Positions 22,961 through 36,096 of a stretch of DNA of 64,000 nucleotides are shown here, piece after piece (position 1 is the stretch's first letter; every line of letters begins with the position of its first letter). Made by a program: the position numbers and the translations under genes. The stretch comes from Utricularia gibba (taxonomy: Eukaryota > Streptophyta > Magnoliopsida > Lamiales > Lentibulariaceae): the NCBI GenBank assembly GCA_002189035.1, contig NEEC01000004.1:1488001-1552000 (forward strand). The letters run 5' to 3'. Below the pieces are notes generated by a model. The model searched no databases. It had not been told where the DNA came from and saw only the letters and a list, made by a program, of their open reading frames with translations.

Positions 22961-24559
22961 GTAGCTACCACAATGATGAATCATTCAGGCTGTCTGAGAG
23001 ATCTTTGACGAAGGTACATGCTCTCCTCTGCACCCACAAGCCATTCCCATTTCTCAGCACAGTGCTGAATACAACCATCTCTATGTATCCACAGTGCCCA
23101 TAATTGTACCTTCCCTTGTCATCATCCCGTTACTGTTTCTTCTTCTTCCTCCCCTCCTTCAAGATCTGTTTTCTGGGTCATACTCTGTTCCGTTAAAAGT
23201 AGTTAGCTTGAGGGTGAACTCCCGTGGGGTACCCTGCAACTTTGAACAGTGTTCAATTTTTTACAAACCTTATCCAAATATTATTAAAATCCTGAATTTG
23301 ATTCCCATGCCAGGTAAATAGTATCTTCATATTGTATTTTAAAATCAAATATTTAATCCCAATATTAAATTCTTGAATATAATTCCTATGCCATCTAAAG
23401 GCTTCTCATACAATGATTGAAAATCATAGGGCCGATCCAAAATTAGGTCTGTTTTAAATCAAATTCATGATTTAAATAGAGATATTTATTATTTTATAAT
23501 AAAATTTTTAACTTTTGTAAATAATCATTTTTTATTTTTTTAAAAAATAATTAAATAGATAAATCATTCTACTCTTTTATGATATTTATTTTCTTGAAAT
23601 AGAGAGATCGAATTGTATTAGTAGTTCCATGAATCCTAATATTTTCAAGTATTTTGAAATATACTTAAAAAGTATTAAATTATATTTAATACAAATATAT
23701 GATTGAATCTAATAACGGTTTTTAAAACCCAGCTGCGTTGTTTTTTCCAGAATTTGAACGGCGTCTCTGCCTCCTTCTACATGTGGGCCGTTTCAAGGAA
23801 TCTTCTCTCTGTGGCCCAACATTTCCATGGGCTTTCCATACATTCGAGCCTGGCTCATTTATACCAAGCCCAAACCAAACTGTGGCCCATGGGGCTCAAA
23901 TCCGTTATAATAGTGGGAATCAAAGCTTGAAACCTACTTTTTTGCTTTACGACAAGCCTGCCTGGCCTACCTACCTACTCTGTAATTTGAGTTGGAAACT
24001 TACCGAAAGGGGGCGGGGCGGGGGTGGGGGCGCGATGTACAAGAAATTGACTTTGAGATGAATTAATTTAGAAGCGAAGTGGGGGATTGATTGGGTGGGC
24101 GTGCGTCCACCAGATTCACATGCCGCCTCTGATGATGACCTGAATTATCAACATCAATGCTTTGGCTATGCCCACCCCCACCCTCATTTTATCATACCAA
24201 TTATATTACTATTATTATTATTTAAAGCAATAAGTGCAGTTACGGTGGAGTGGTGTACCTGGTTTGACTTCCGGCTCCGGCGCGAGGTGAGGAGCTGGTA
24301 CCTGATGAAATCTAATGCCTGCTAAACCTGATGAAAGAATGGAGTATGTATTTTCTTGAATACAAATTGCATCAAACCGCTATCCCTCTTTCACAAATGC
24401 TGGTTCAATTTGAAACAAGTGCGGCGGAATCAGCGCTGGATGCCGAATCCCTATGGCTATTGGCTATGGCTAATTTTCAACCCTTGGCAATTATTACCGT
24501 GGAAAAAAGAAAAATAGGGGGAAAAAAAATCAAGGGAAGAGGATCAGATCGACCAACCG
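22961..24559. other. Spacer with a site II cluster and a G-rich tract
   Basis: AT-rich between 23,300 and 23,720. From 23,780 to 23,900 there are at least six TGGGCC/GGCCCA/TGGGCT motifs. A G-run cluster lies at 24,009-24,031. The 3' flank of the PYL gene ends the interval. No coding region is supported. Confidence 0.5.
24009..24031 (+). other. Potential G-quadruplex
   Basis: Four runs of four to five G separated by single bases. This meets the usual G-quadruplex pattern with the shortest possible loops. Confidence 0.6.
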
Positions 24560-25117
24560 TCACTCCGAGGCTCCAATCGAGGAAACGGCGACTTCTCCGA
24601 GCTTTTGCAGATTCAATTTCACCACTGTGTCGGTGAACATCTTCGTATCGTCGACGGTGTTCCCCGCGGGGACATCCACGATGTACGACTCGAGGACAAT
24701 CGAGTAATTTCCGAAATCGTTCACCGAGGTGACCGATCGGTAGTTGTTGAGGCGGTGCTCGCCTCCGACGACGCGGAAACTGAGGATTCGGTGCTCGTCG
24801 TCGAGGATTTCGAGGCGCTCCGTGGATGTGGAGGCAGGGAGGCCGGATATGACGGTGACCTCGCGAATGCTCCCCACGGCGCCGTCCCCGACCAGGCGGC
24901 AACTCTTGATGAAGTGCTTGTAGCGCTGGGGGTTACCGAATGCCCGCACTATGGGCCAGACTTTCTCCGCCGGCGCGTTGATTCGCTGGGTGATGAGTGA
25001 GGTGCATGTATTCGGCAACGCGTGGAAAGTGTGGTGCGTGCGTATCACGTCCTCCAGCTGCGCGTGCTCCTCGGGCGTTAAACCGCCCTGAGGCGGCGGT
25101 GTTCCGGTTCCAGCCAT
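24560..25117 (-). CDS. Abscisic acid receptor PYR/PYL/RCAR family (PYL2-like)
   Basis: A single-exon gene of 185 residues with a START/Bet v1-type ligand pocket. It shows the ABA-anchoring lysine (K67 in RYKHF), the gate loop SGLPAS at 91-96 and the latch GGEHRL at 118-123. The C-terminal helix DTKMFTDTVVKLNLQKLGEV is intact. On binding ABA such receptors inhibit clade A PP2C phosphatases, releasing SnRK2 kinases. Sequence features point to the dimeric subgroup (PYR1, PYL1-3), closest to PYL2. A TATA-like GCTATATTTG lies about 90 bp upstream on the minus strand. Confidence 0.96.
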   Translation of the reverse strand: MAGTGTPPPQGGLTPEEHAQLEDVIRTHHTFHALPNTCTSLITQRINAPAEKVWPIVRAFGNPQRYKHFIKSCRLVGDGAVGSIREVTVISGLPASTSTERLEILDDEHRILSFRVVGGEHRLNNYRSVTSVNDFGNYSIVLESYIVDVPAGNTVDDTKMFTDTVVKLNLQKLGEVAVSSIGASE

Positions 25118-25836
25118 CGCGACGCCAAGTCAAATCAAAGATCTGGCGATTGAAATGGAAAAGTGGAAGCGCAGTTAATGACTTTTCCCACCCCCGCTGC
25201 CTCCACAAATATAGCAGCATTCGCGGAGGCCTCTCTTCCTTTTCGAAATAAATTTCAATTTTCCAGATAAAATCGGCATCAATTTGAGCACGCTGCTCCT
25301 AAAAATAAAATCCTCATTAACTTGAAAAATCCTGTGCCTTGTTTATTTAATAAGAGGCAAAGTCATACCATCCTTCTTGACGGGAGTAAAGAAAGTCTCG
25401 AGATATTTATTCATTTAGCCGGTTCACTGCAAAAAGGTAAACGGTTCTCCATCATCTTTTTTTTAGTATTTAAAAAAATATATAAAAAACATTATGATAA
25501 AATAACAATAATGGATATTATACACCACACGGGTTTGCCTTCTTTTGAAAAAGGCAGCTCCCACCCGTGAACTCAGCTTCATACCAAACACCTTAAATTT
25601 CTCATTTATAGCTCGGCCAAACACATCAGTCACCATTTCTGACCTTTACAGATAGGCATCATCTCTACAAGTTCACATTCAAAGCACACAAGAAGGGAAA
25701 TCATTTCGTTCAAGGCAAAGGCTGTGATGTGCTGTCAGCACACTCCATGTGCAATTGAACAGTAGTAGTAGCATGGTATGAACAAGCAACACTTCACCTG
25801 TACATTGGTGTGCTTCTCTCCTTGGAATGGCTCACC
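25118..25836. other. Spacer between PYL and HDA2
   Basis: PYL promoter near 25,120-25,300; HDA2 3' UTR probably from about 25,600. No gene is seen. Confidence 0.5.
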
Positions 25837-28218
25837 TCATGCGGTGGTGTTAATCAGGGATTTATTGGATAGATTGATGATGGAGTCTGCGATTATTCTA
25901 GCAGTGGATTTCATGTAGCCACCTGATTACATTGTATAGAAGGTAAGTAAGTAGAGTGTCTGGCGGGTAGGGGTCTCAATAACCCTCGTTCAAGAAACTC
26001 CAAACCTGAGGTGAGCATGACCAGAGGGGCGTTTAGGTGTCGAGCAAACAGGAAGACCTTTTCATCCCTGGTAGCAATCCCAGGGGCACTGATCTGCAGA
26101 ATTTTTTTGCAGGTTATCTATGTCAAAAGTACTGCATATATTGCTTCTGTTTGTTGTCCAAGAGTAAAAGAACAGTTATATATGGCTGGATAGGGTAACT
26201 ATTCAAGTGGTTGAGCAATAAAGTGATCGAGAAGTTAAAAGAGTGGATGGGTAAATAGGCACCCTGTGAACACAAAATGTGAACTCAGATATCGAAGGCC
26301 TACCTTTAACCTACCAAGAGGGTCCCCGTCAAGAATGTCGGTTCCAGCGTTGTAGATTATCAGCTCAGGTTTAAATGCATCACCGGCGACCTGCAGATAG
26401 AGATCAGTATTGATGTACTCCTCTTGTGTCGAAAGGGGAAGCAGAAAAGCTTGAAAGGTGTCTGAAGTGGACATCTTTCCAAAAATATACGCATGTCACA
26501 TTTCCATACCCTGAGAGCGTCATCTAGTTTCTCCATATACTCACTTGTTGTTGTTCCGCTCTGTAACAAGAAAGCAAGCAATCAGGTGAAATAAGGGATT
26601 CTGTGAAACATGGAAAAGAGGAACTACATCCTAGAAAGATAATACATAATGTACCGGTACATGCACTTGCTGATCTATGCATCTCCTGGCCGCATAATCC
26701 TACAAAGGCAAAAGACAAACAAGAGAGAATGCATTTAATTCACTGGAAATTACACATGCAGAAATTACAGAATGTTCATATCAAACTCCGGTTTCTCAGC
26801 CAACGTCAGAGGCTTGATGAGGATTTCTCTAGGGACTTACAAAAGGATATATATATGGGTTGTACATATCAAGAATATAAACTCTACCTGCACAAAAAAG
26901 GCACATCTAATTACTTTGATGATTTCTCATTGACGCCAGTGGTACCAAAAAGCACTTCGGTAAAACATAATAAGCTGATAATGCCATACTGTCATGAGAA
27001 AAATCCATTTCGTGGCCATTTCCTTGGTGTGCATCAAGATCAATTATCATAACCCTGCCCATTAAGTGAATCAGATGCGAGGGTTGCTCTCAACTTCATG
27101 TTGAAGCATGAGCTTGGTACTAAACCCAGCATGAAAAACAAATAATCACAATTACACTACCTTGAAATACTTAGAAGGTCGAAGGCAAAATGAATGCAAA
27201 GGGAAATGTCTGCATACACACAAAATCCACCTCCCCGTTGAGCTGAGCAATGATGAAACCCTCCACCGAGATTAATTGCCCACCCCCTTTCTTTGGCAAG
27301 TTTAGCAGCCAAAACAGTTCCCCCAACCTACGTCAACTTCAAATTAAATGAAGAAGGAGACTCTCAAAGGTGAAGTTGGGGAAACACAGAAGAATGAATA
27401 GACACATATAGTAAGTCACCTGCATGCGGAAAGGGTAAAGAACATTTTTTTCCACAACACAGCTGGGGAATATCGCCACTGGAGGGACCTACCCAAAACG
27501 AATATGTTTTTACGAACATCAATGTAATGAGAAATCTACAGAAAATCATGGATGTTTACAGGTTCCTTGCCTCGATTATTCCAGCCACATTTAAACTGCT
27601 CTTCAGGCTATCCAGATACGATTCTGAATGAACCTGCAATCAAGCTAAGAATATGAAAATGATAAACTAGAACACCAGAGCCTCAAGTATCTCCACTGAA
27701 CTCCTTTATCAGGCTTAAAACAAAAGATCATGCTGAAAACAATAGATACCACAAGAAGGTCATCTCTTGTCGCCTCAAGGGGTTCAACTATTTGTTTCTT
27801 GTCAAGGAGCTCTGAAGTCAGGAACCCATAAATGCGACCCCATTTAGAAGAATCGAAAGGATGCCTGAACAAAACATGAATAAAATATTTAACAATGCAA
27901 TTCTGCAAAATTGAGAAATGAAAGAGGATCAAAGATCACTTACAGCTTTTCAACGCCGAAAAAAGCGATATCATAAGAAGATGAATATATAACAGGAACC
28001 TAAACGAAAAACGGAAGGAAAAAAATACCGATTCATCTCAGCAAACAACCAAAAAAGAGGTAACTGAAGTCGATCAGATAACACAACACCTTTGAAGCGT
28101 CCACATCGAAGTAGAGCTTACTGGAGAGAATTCGGCGGCGGCGAACGGAATCAAGAGAGTCGATTTCAGATATTGCCCCCTCGAGACGACCGCGAGCACT
28201 TGAAACTGGATTCCCCAT
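25837..28218 (-). CDS. HDA2: Histone deacetylase 2, class IV (HDAC11-like)
   Basis: Thirteen exons on the minus strand: 28218-28090, 27999-27944, 27864-27750, 27633-27571, 27488-27420, 27327-27161, 27054-26990, 26887-26841, 26699-26655, 26560-26510, 26390-26304, 26093-26006 and 25922-25837. They give 355 residues. The zinc-dependent deacetylase core is complete: GGGFHHCSAQRGGGFCVY with the paired histidines, DLDAHQGNGHE and NAGTDILDGDPLG with zinc ligands, and TSGGYM across the last junction. Class IV enzymes act on acetyl-lysine or longer acyl groups. All introns are GT-AG except the one after exon 4, which begins GC (GAG/GCAAGG at 27,570). No in-frame GT alternative keeps the conserved IIEVPPVA junction. 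Confidence 0.94.
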
Positions 28219-29217
28219 TTCAGACGGCCTTTAAACCGTAAAGCACGCACGCGCAATTGATCGAGGAAGATCGACGGACGGGCCGACCGTACGCGAGGTA
28301 AATTTCGGAATTTCTTTTATTTATCCAAGCGTGATTGCTAAATTTCAATTAAATAATTTTAAATAAACAAATTATTTTTATGGAAAAAAAAGAGCCAAAT
28401 ATGACCCGATTCATGGATTAGAATGTGTTGATTCATGTATTCGGGTGCGTCGAATCCGTTCCGCACCTGGGCACCAGGTGCTTGAGAATTATCGATTTAT
28501 AAGATAAGATGATTAATTTTCTAATACATACTTGATTCATTAATGCATAAACTTGGTAATTAATTAATATTTATTAAAAACAAATATGGGCATCTTCACT
28601 TTATTTTTTTATATATTAAAATAAATAAGTAATATAAAAATGATAATTTTTTATAATTGAACTATTAAATAAATTCCATAAACAAGAGAATAAGACTTTA
28701 TTCCTTCCTATATAACCCCAAGCGTCTTTTTTAAAAAATGAGGATGAAGCCACCAAAAGGCGCGATCCCTTCTACTTGTTCATACTCCATTTTTTTCAAA
28801 TTATTTGAAATAAATAAACAAAAAAAGACAAAGACAAATTCCTAAATCCAAAATACCGACAAAATGACTAAGTACGAACTACAAAGCTAGACGCATCCAA
28901 TTAAAAAAAATACTAATAATGGGATTTTTATTTGTCACGAAAAGAAATTTTGAGATTAAAATTATTTATTTTCTAATCCAGGAGTTTAGGTTTACTTAAT
29001 CCCCTCTAAAGTTATGCTAATTACGGAGATAAGAGGAATATGCAATGCTTGGCCTGGCCTGGCCTCTTTTTGCTTTGTCTTCCAGTCCCAGTAGAAAAGG
29101 AAGGCCCTGGTCTTCTGCACCTAGGAAACTGAAACCCTCTTCTTCTTCTTCCCAATCTCAACATCGGCTCCATTAGAGGGGAAGAGCCACGGCAAGAGCT
29201 GGAAGCAGACCGGAAGA
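28219..29217. other. Divergent spacer HDA2 / DUF4408 gene
   Basis: AT-rich core (28,300-29,030) between two head-to-head genes. It holds both promoters; no coding region is seen. Confidence 0.5.
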
Positions 29218-29988
29218 ATGCTTGAGGATTCAGTTTCTTCGACATGGGAGTCCATGGCTAACTGGTTCACCCCTACAGTCCTCTTCCTCCTCCTCAATCT
29301 CATGATAGCTACCATTGCTTTCACCTCTTCGCTCACCAAGCAAAACTCCTCCCCCACTACCACTGCCGCCGCCGCCGCCGCCGCCGCCGACAGATCCAGG
29401 AGGGTAACAGCTGTCCACCGCCCCAAATCCGCCACTCTCCAGCCCTTCGATTCCGACCCCTTTTACGATAGTATCGAGTCGCATACTCATTATCTCTTCC
29501 AACACGCAACGCCTGCCCCCATTCAATCGGATCCTCAGATTCAGCCCGGCCCCACTTTGGAAACGCAACCCCCAATCGAAGCCGAAAGCGACGGCGGTGC
29601 CGGGGATTTCGATTTGGCGTCGGCGGTGGACGAGGATTCCGGTAGCCTGAACAAAGTTTACAGTCAGGTGATGGGGAATAAAGCAGATGGCGTTGGATCG
29701 GAGGAGCAACCCCAGGCAGAGGTAGTGAAGGTGAAAATGAAAAGGTCGTCGAGTTTGGGATCCGATTTCCTACATTCGCGTCGCGCGGAGGATGAGGAGG
29801 AGGAGAAAGAAAGCATTGAGGCGCGGCGGCCGGCGACCGTGAGGGAGAGAGTGACCTCCAAGGGCGTCGGTGGCGATGGCGACGAGGAAGTTGACGCGAG
29901 GGCCGACGATTTCATCAACAAATTCAAGCATCAACTGAAGCTCCAGAGGATGGAATCCATCCTCCGGGCAGGAGGTGCAAAAATGTAA
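29218..29988 (+). CDS. DUF4408 / DUF761 (cotton-fibre) domain protein
   Basis: A single-exon gene of 256 residues. The N-terminus WESMANWFTPTVLFLLLNL followed by MIATIAFTSSL is the hydrophobic DUF4408 segment, predicted to be a membrane anchor. The middle is low-complexity and acidic, including a run of eight alanines coded by a GCC repeat (29,367-29,390). The C-terminus DARADDFINKFKHQLKLQRM is the DUF761 motif. Function is unknown; relatives are induced by stress and elicitors. Confidence 0.9.
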   Translation: MLEDSVSSTWESMANWFTPTVLFLLLNLMIATIAFTSSLTKQNSSPTTTAAAAAAAADRSRRVTAVHRPKSATLQPFDSDPFYDSIESHTHYLFQHATPAPIQSDPQIQPGPTLETQPPIEAESDGGAGDFDLASAVDEDSGSLNKVYSQVMGNKADGVGSEEQPQAEVVKVKMKRSSSLGSDFLHSRRAEDEEEEKESIEARRPATVRERVTSKGVGGDGDEEVDARADDFINKFKHQLKLQRMESILRAGGAKM

Positions 29989-32007
29989 TTCCGCGTTTTA
30001 TCAGGGTGGATTTCGTAATTTTCGCTTTCTTCTGGGTTAAGTAGTGGGGTGATATCGCAATTTTGTTACACTCCAGGGGCGTGAACGAGATTACAGTCAT
30101 TAATTTTAATTGTAATAACGTCATTGTTATTTGACTACTGGAGGGGGGGTCTTTGTCTTGTTGGCCGGATGGTACTTCGGTTGGTGTGCCTAGAAGGGCG
30201 TTTCGGTAATTACTCACCAGTGGTTGTCCTGTCATGCTCGGCTGGATGGGCAATGGGACTGGACTGCAGCCTGCTCCTCATTCCTTTTTCTAAGCAATAG
30301 GCTTTGAATTTCATCATATCTAAAGTTTGTTGCAGCAGATGGTGTATTTCATTTTCTCAGATTCAATGAAACTTGACTGCACCTCCTCCCCTCATTACAT
30401 GGAGATTGCCTTTTTTATCCTTCTTAATTTGAAGTACAGGGTTCTTGGTTAGTCAATGGGTGGAGGTTATTTTCGTCTTTGGGTAAGAATTAATGTCTTT
30501 CTAACATTCAATATATAGTATATGAATGATTCTAGTAAAATTGCAAATGATCAATGAATAAAAAGTGATATATATTTGTAGTTGTTTTTTTGGAAATGCA
30601 AAAAGATGAGAATTAATGATATTTTTTTATTGATAATCATAATTTATAAATTTATAAATTAAAAAGATTTATTTATACATTATGTATATTGTAAAAATAT
30701 TATATATATCTATAAATTTAAAAATTAAAGGTTCTCAATAATTTATTTGAATAAAGAAAAAACATTATAAATATTCTTAACAATTTATTTTAAAGAGAAA
30801 AAATATGAAAATAATTGTAAATTTACATTTCAAAATCAATTCTTAAAAATTAGTTTTGAAAAAAATAGAATTAAAGTGATTCTAAAAAATCACTCCTAAT
30901 ATAAAAGAATTGTATAATAAGATGTATGATATTATAATATAGAAAATTTATACTCAAATTTATATATAAATCATTATTTAACTAACTAGTATAATTATGT
31001 TAACTTTAAATGAATTTATTGTTCACATACTCATTTTCTTATATATACATTTTGAGTATAATTTTGAGTATGTGGTTAATATATACAAATAAAGTAAATA
31101 TGCATTAATTGTATTTATATTCTTTATATATTTAAATTTATATTCTTAAATATCAAACGTTATATATAATTTAAACATATTAATATTCTACTATCAAACT
31201 ACGTTTAAATGTTTTGAAAATAGAAGCGATTTTTAAAATAAAAATTGATTTTTTACGAAAAAAATGATTTTTAAAACACTATATATGACCTCGACTTTCC
31301 GTGGGAGTGTCTAGGGCTTGCAGTGGGCTTGGGCTCATTGGTACGGGTCCCGCCCATTCCCACATTTTTTGTTTTTATTTATTTTTTATAAAAAGGTCGA
31401 AGGGATTTATATATTCTGCAGTTGGAAATGAATATTTAAATAGGAAATTAGCGTTGTGTATTGCGGACTTTTTTATAGAACTAGGCGCATTGACGCTACA
31501 TTTGTATTTTCAATATAATAATAACAATAATGGGAATAAGTGAATATTTTATTGTAATAAAATATTAACAACATATGGAGTGACGAAATTGACCCCAGAT
31601 ATTTCTGGACAATGAATGAAGGAAATGAGGCAGAGGAAGTGCTTGGCCTGGCTGTCTTATCTCGCACTGTCTCTGTTTGTGGTGCTAGCGAGTGGCGAGT
31701 AGCCACGCTTGGGACAGGGGACAATGGCATGGCCCAGGTCCCCACATTTCTCTCTGTTCTCATCAATGCCGAATCTTTCTACATGTGATGATGTGAAGAA
31801 TCACGGTTGTGTGCAGTGTTTGGTTTGCTGTGCATCTGCTGCACCATACGTTCTCTGTGATGCTCGATAATGAACTCAAGAATTAGCTTTCATGGCTGAG
31901 AGATAGGGAGATGCTATTAAAAGTAGTAAGTAGCAGCACATGGGGGAATGAATACAACAATGACTGAAGAAATTAAGCAGACACAGCAGTTAAAGCAAGA
32001 ACTGGCT
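29989..32007. other. Spacer
   Basis: 3' UTR of the DUF4408 gene to about 30,400, then AT-rich sequence to 31,300. Four site II-like TGGGCT/GCCCA motifs lie at 31,313-31,360. The 3' flank of the desaturase occupies the right end. No gene is supported. Confidence 0.5.
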
Positions 32008-33351
32008 TCACCCATGGTTGTTGAAGGCTTCCCAAACCAAGTTCTTGGGCACGGGAGTGGACAAATCTCGAGCCTGCAGCGCTGCGTTTCGGAGGGTTCT
32101 TATAGTCATCAGGTTGGCTTCGAGAAACGTAGCAGAATTGTAAGGCAAGCCGTGCTTCTTGCAGAGATCCTTCACAAAGGGAGAAACTTTCCTTAGCTGG
32201 GAATGGGGTAACCTGGGGAACAAATGGTGCTCAATTTGAAACTGGAGTCCCCCATGGAACCAATCCATCCAAGGGGAGCATTGTATGTTGAGGGTGCCGC
32301 TTGTTTGCTTCTCGAACCAGTCGTGTCCTGTCGGGGGTCCGAGGTATACGTCGGATGAGAAGTGGTTCAGGCAGAACTGAACATGCTGGATGCCTGTAAC
32401 CATGAAGCTGGCAGCAAAGAATGCAAGCCTTTCTCCCCAATTCGGTAAGAATGATAGTAGCAACGGGTACCAAGTAAGAAATACCGCCACTCCGAGAAGC
32501 TCTAGGATTCTGTGAGGCACATCGCCTTTGGACAACAGTAGGATAAGGGATTGAGCAAGGAGATTGATTCTAGCGAATCCCATTACGGGATAGAATGTCC
32601 AGTGCTGGTTACTTACAAAAAACCGAGATACACCATTGAAAACCATTTTTCTATCATAGAAGTAGGAAGTCAAAGAGTAAAAGAGTTTGGATGAAACTGC
32701 AAAAAGTGGCATGTGTTGAAGATCTGGATCATAATCAAGACTGTTGCAAGCAATGTGATGAGCATTATGATTCCTTTTCCACCAAGCCATGCTGAGTCCA
32801 GTAAGACAATTCCCAGTAAGAAGCTGTACAAATCTGTTAATCTTACGAGTAGGCATAATCTGATAATGACCAGAATCATGTCCAAGCCATCCACTCTGGA
32901 TCCACAGAAACCCAATGCAACCACCACAAAGCACATGAGTCAGGAACCCCTGGCAGAAAATAACACCATATACACTGAAAGCCAACAGCATTGCCATAAC
33001 AAAGAGAGAAACGAAAACCCCATATCCTGTATCCCTAAAAAGATTCATCTTTGTGAACTCATACACAAGCTTCCTGTAATCCTTGGACGCCTCGGACACA
33101 GTAAAGTCCTTCACGTAATACCCATTAGAGAATTTATCAAGCAATTGCCAAGCGTGACTGGGATGATAGGCTATGAATGCATCAGTAGCATCCTGTCCAG
33201 CGAGACTCATTAGGGGTAATTCTCCGCCAGGGTGAATATTGGCCCATTCTGAGACGTCCAAAACTCTCCCCTGGATCGAGATCCAAACATCCCCTCTTTT
33301 GTTGTGGGTTTTGAGCTCCTCCATGGAAATGTACTTCCTGGTTTCCGCCAT
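32008..33351 (-). CDS. SLD1: Delta-8 sphingolipid (long-chain base) desaturase
   Basis: A single-exon gene of 447 residues. An N-terminal cytochrome b5 domain with HPGGE at 40-44 is fused to a membrane desaturase. The three histidine boxes are HDSGH (158-162), HNAHH (195-199) and QIEHH (372-376). The glutamine in the last box is typical of front-end desaturases. It introduces the delta-8 double bond into sphingoid bases in the ER, important for membrane and cold or aluminium tolerance. The gene is head-to-head with SQD1. SLD1 is used as the family name; paralogues cannot be separated here. Confidence 0.95.
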   Translation of the reverse strand: MAETRKYISMEELKTHNKRGDVWISIQGRVLDVSEWANIHPGGELPLMSLAGQDATDAFIAYHPSHAWQLLDKFSNGYYVKDFTVSEASKDYRKLVYEFTKMNLFRDTGYGVFVSLFVMAMLLAFSVYGVIFCQGFLTHVLCGGCIGFLWIQSGWLGHDSGHYQIMPTRKINRFVQLLTGNCLTGLSMAWWKRNHNAHHIACNSLDYDPDLQHMPLFAVSSKLFYSLTSYFYDRKMVFNGVSRFFVSNQHWTFYPVMGFARINLLAQSLILLLSKGDVPHRILELLGVAVFLTWYPLLLSFLPNWGERLAFFAASFMVTGIQHVQFCLNHFSSDVYLGPPTGHDWFEKQTSGTLNIQCSPWMDWFHGGLQFQIEHHLFPRLPHSQLRKVSPFVKDLCKKHGLPYNSATFLEANLMTIRTLRNAALQARDLSTPVPKNLVWEAFNNHG

Positions 33352-34078
33352 TGCAGAATGTAAGCAGAGAGAGAAAGAGAGAGAGATCTGAGCGCTCAGA
33401 TCTGGATTCGCGTTGCCGATGCCGCCCCCTCTTATGCAAGTGAGTCAAGTCAGCGTATTGTTATGGACGTTGAGATGGCGATCGTTTAGGGTAACAGTAA
33501 AAACAGTAACAAAAGGTAAAAAGGGTAAAAAAACAAAATAAACGAAAAAAATTAAAAATTGAAATTCTTAGAGAATATGCTTATGAATGTACTCTTATCC
33601 CTCCATGAAGCGGTAGTCGTCCAGAAGCTCCTCCGGACTACCGCTCCGTCCACAAACCTCAAAGGTGCGTTGGATATTCATGAAGTATTTCCTAGCGTTT
33701 CCATCTGATGAATTACTTTTGAATTTCGATTGGTGATTATCTTTTTTCTTTAATTTCCGACCTGCAAGTGTGGCGTTCTGATCCTTGTAATTCAACTTTA
33801 CGACGTAGTAAGGTAGCTGCATTTACAGGTTTTCTTGAATTGGTTTCCAATTTCTCATCTTCGAGCCCTTTCTGGATCCGGGGGTTCAGATTTTCTTCAA
33901 TGTAGTTGAATAATGTTGAAGTGCTAATTTTTGGAATTTTGCTGTCGTCATTTTGATGCTTCTTGTTGAAGTGCTAATTTTTAGTAGATATTCAGGGTTT
34001 CATAGACTCCCATCTGATCTTCACGCTGGTCAACAGAATTTTGTATCTACCGGTAATCGAGGTTTGTGTGACAGATAA
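33352..34078. promoter_or_regulatory. Bidirectional spacer between SLD and SQD1
   Basis: A 727-bp head-to-head interval. It contains GAGA repeats next to the SLD start (33,368-33,385), a 9-bp inverted repeat GCGGTAGTC / GACTACCGC (about 33,611-33,646), and a repeated GTTGAAGTGCTAATTTTT (33,917 and 33,966) in the SQD1 leader. Confidence 0.5.
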
Positions 34079-35596
<1,518 letters not shown>

Positions 35597-36096
35597 GAGT
35601 TGGGATATGTTGGAGTAGATGCAGAGGTTTTTGGTGTTCCGGGAGCATCCTGTATGCCTTCTCTTTGTAATATATCGTCATGCTCAAATGTACTCAGAAG
35701 TTGTGGATAACTTCTTCTGCAGAATGTTCACTTCACTCCTACTCGAGTAACCATTTGAGCCAACCTCATTTGTGCAAGAAAAAGGATCTCGTTCAGTGAA
35801 GGATAGACATGTGAAATGTGTGGTTCTGTCGAAACACTGCAACACATAGTTGGAAACTTGTCCTCATTTAACGAACGCCAGGCACGGCCCTTGCATGAAC
35901 GGTGAAACACAAAAGGGAAAAAGTATCGGGTTCTGTCGTGCATCTGTGTTGTCTGCACTGTGCAGAGCAGACTAGACACGCATCGCATCCCCCGTGTCTG
36001 ATGCGGTGTCCTGGTGCCCCACTCTACGCACACTCAACCCAAAAAGTCCATATAAATAGTAGCAATGCGTCGGTTCCTTCCCCTTCCAAACCAGGC
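35597..36096 (+). promoter_or_regulatory. SQD1 3' flank and MAX1 promoter
   Basis: SQD1 3' UTR to about 35,720. A TATA box (TATAAATAG) lies at 36,051-36,059, about 40 bp before the MAX1 ATG, implying a very short leader. An out-of-frame ATG at 36,065 may lie in or just upstream of it. Confidence 0.5.

Noticed and set aside
24605-25000. 131-residue plus-strand ORF
   Set aside because: It is antisense to the intact PYL gene and open only because of that gene's GC-rich third positions.
29230-29709. 159-residue minus-strand ORF
   Set aside because: It is antisense to the DUF4408 gene; its glycine run is the complement of the GCC repeat.
32713-33213. 166-residue plus-strand ORF
   Set aside because: It is antisense to the delta-8 desaturase and without family features.
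33595-33822. 75-residue minus-strand ORF in the SLD-SQD1 spacer
   Set aside because: It has some protein-like content (SGSPEELLDDYRF) but no recognised domain, and it overlaps the inverted repeat and probable SQD1 promoter or leader.
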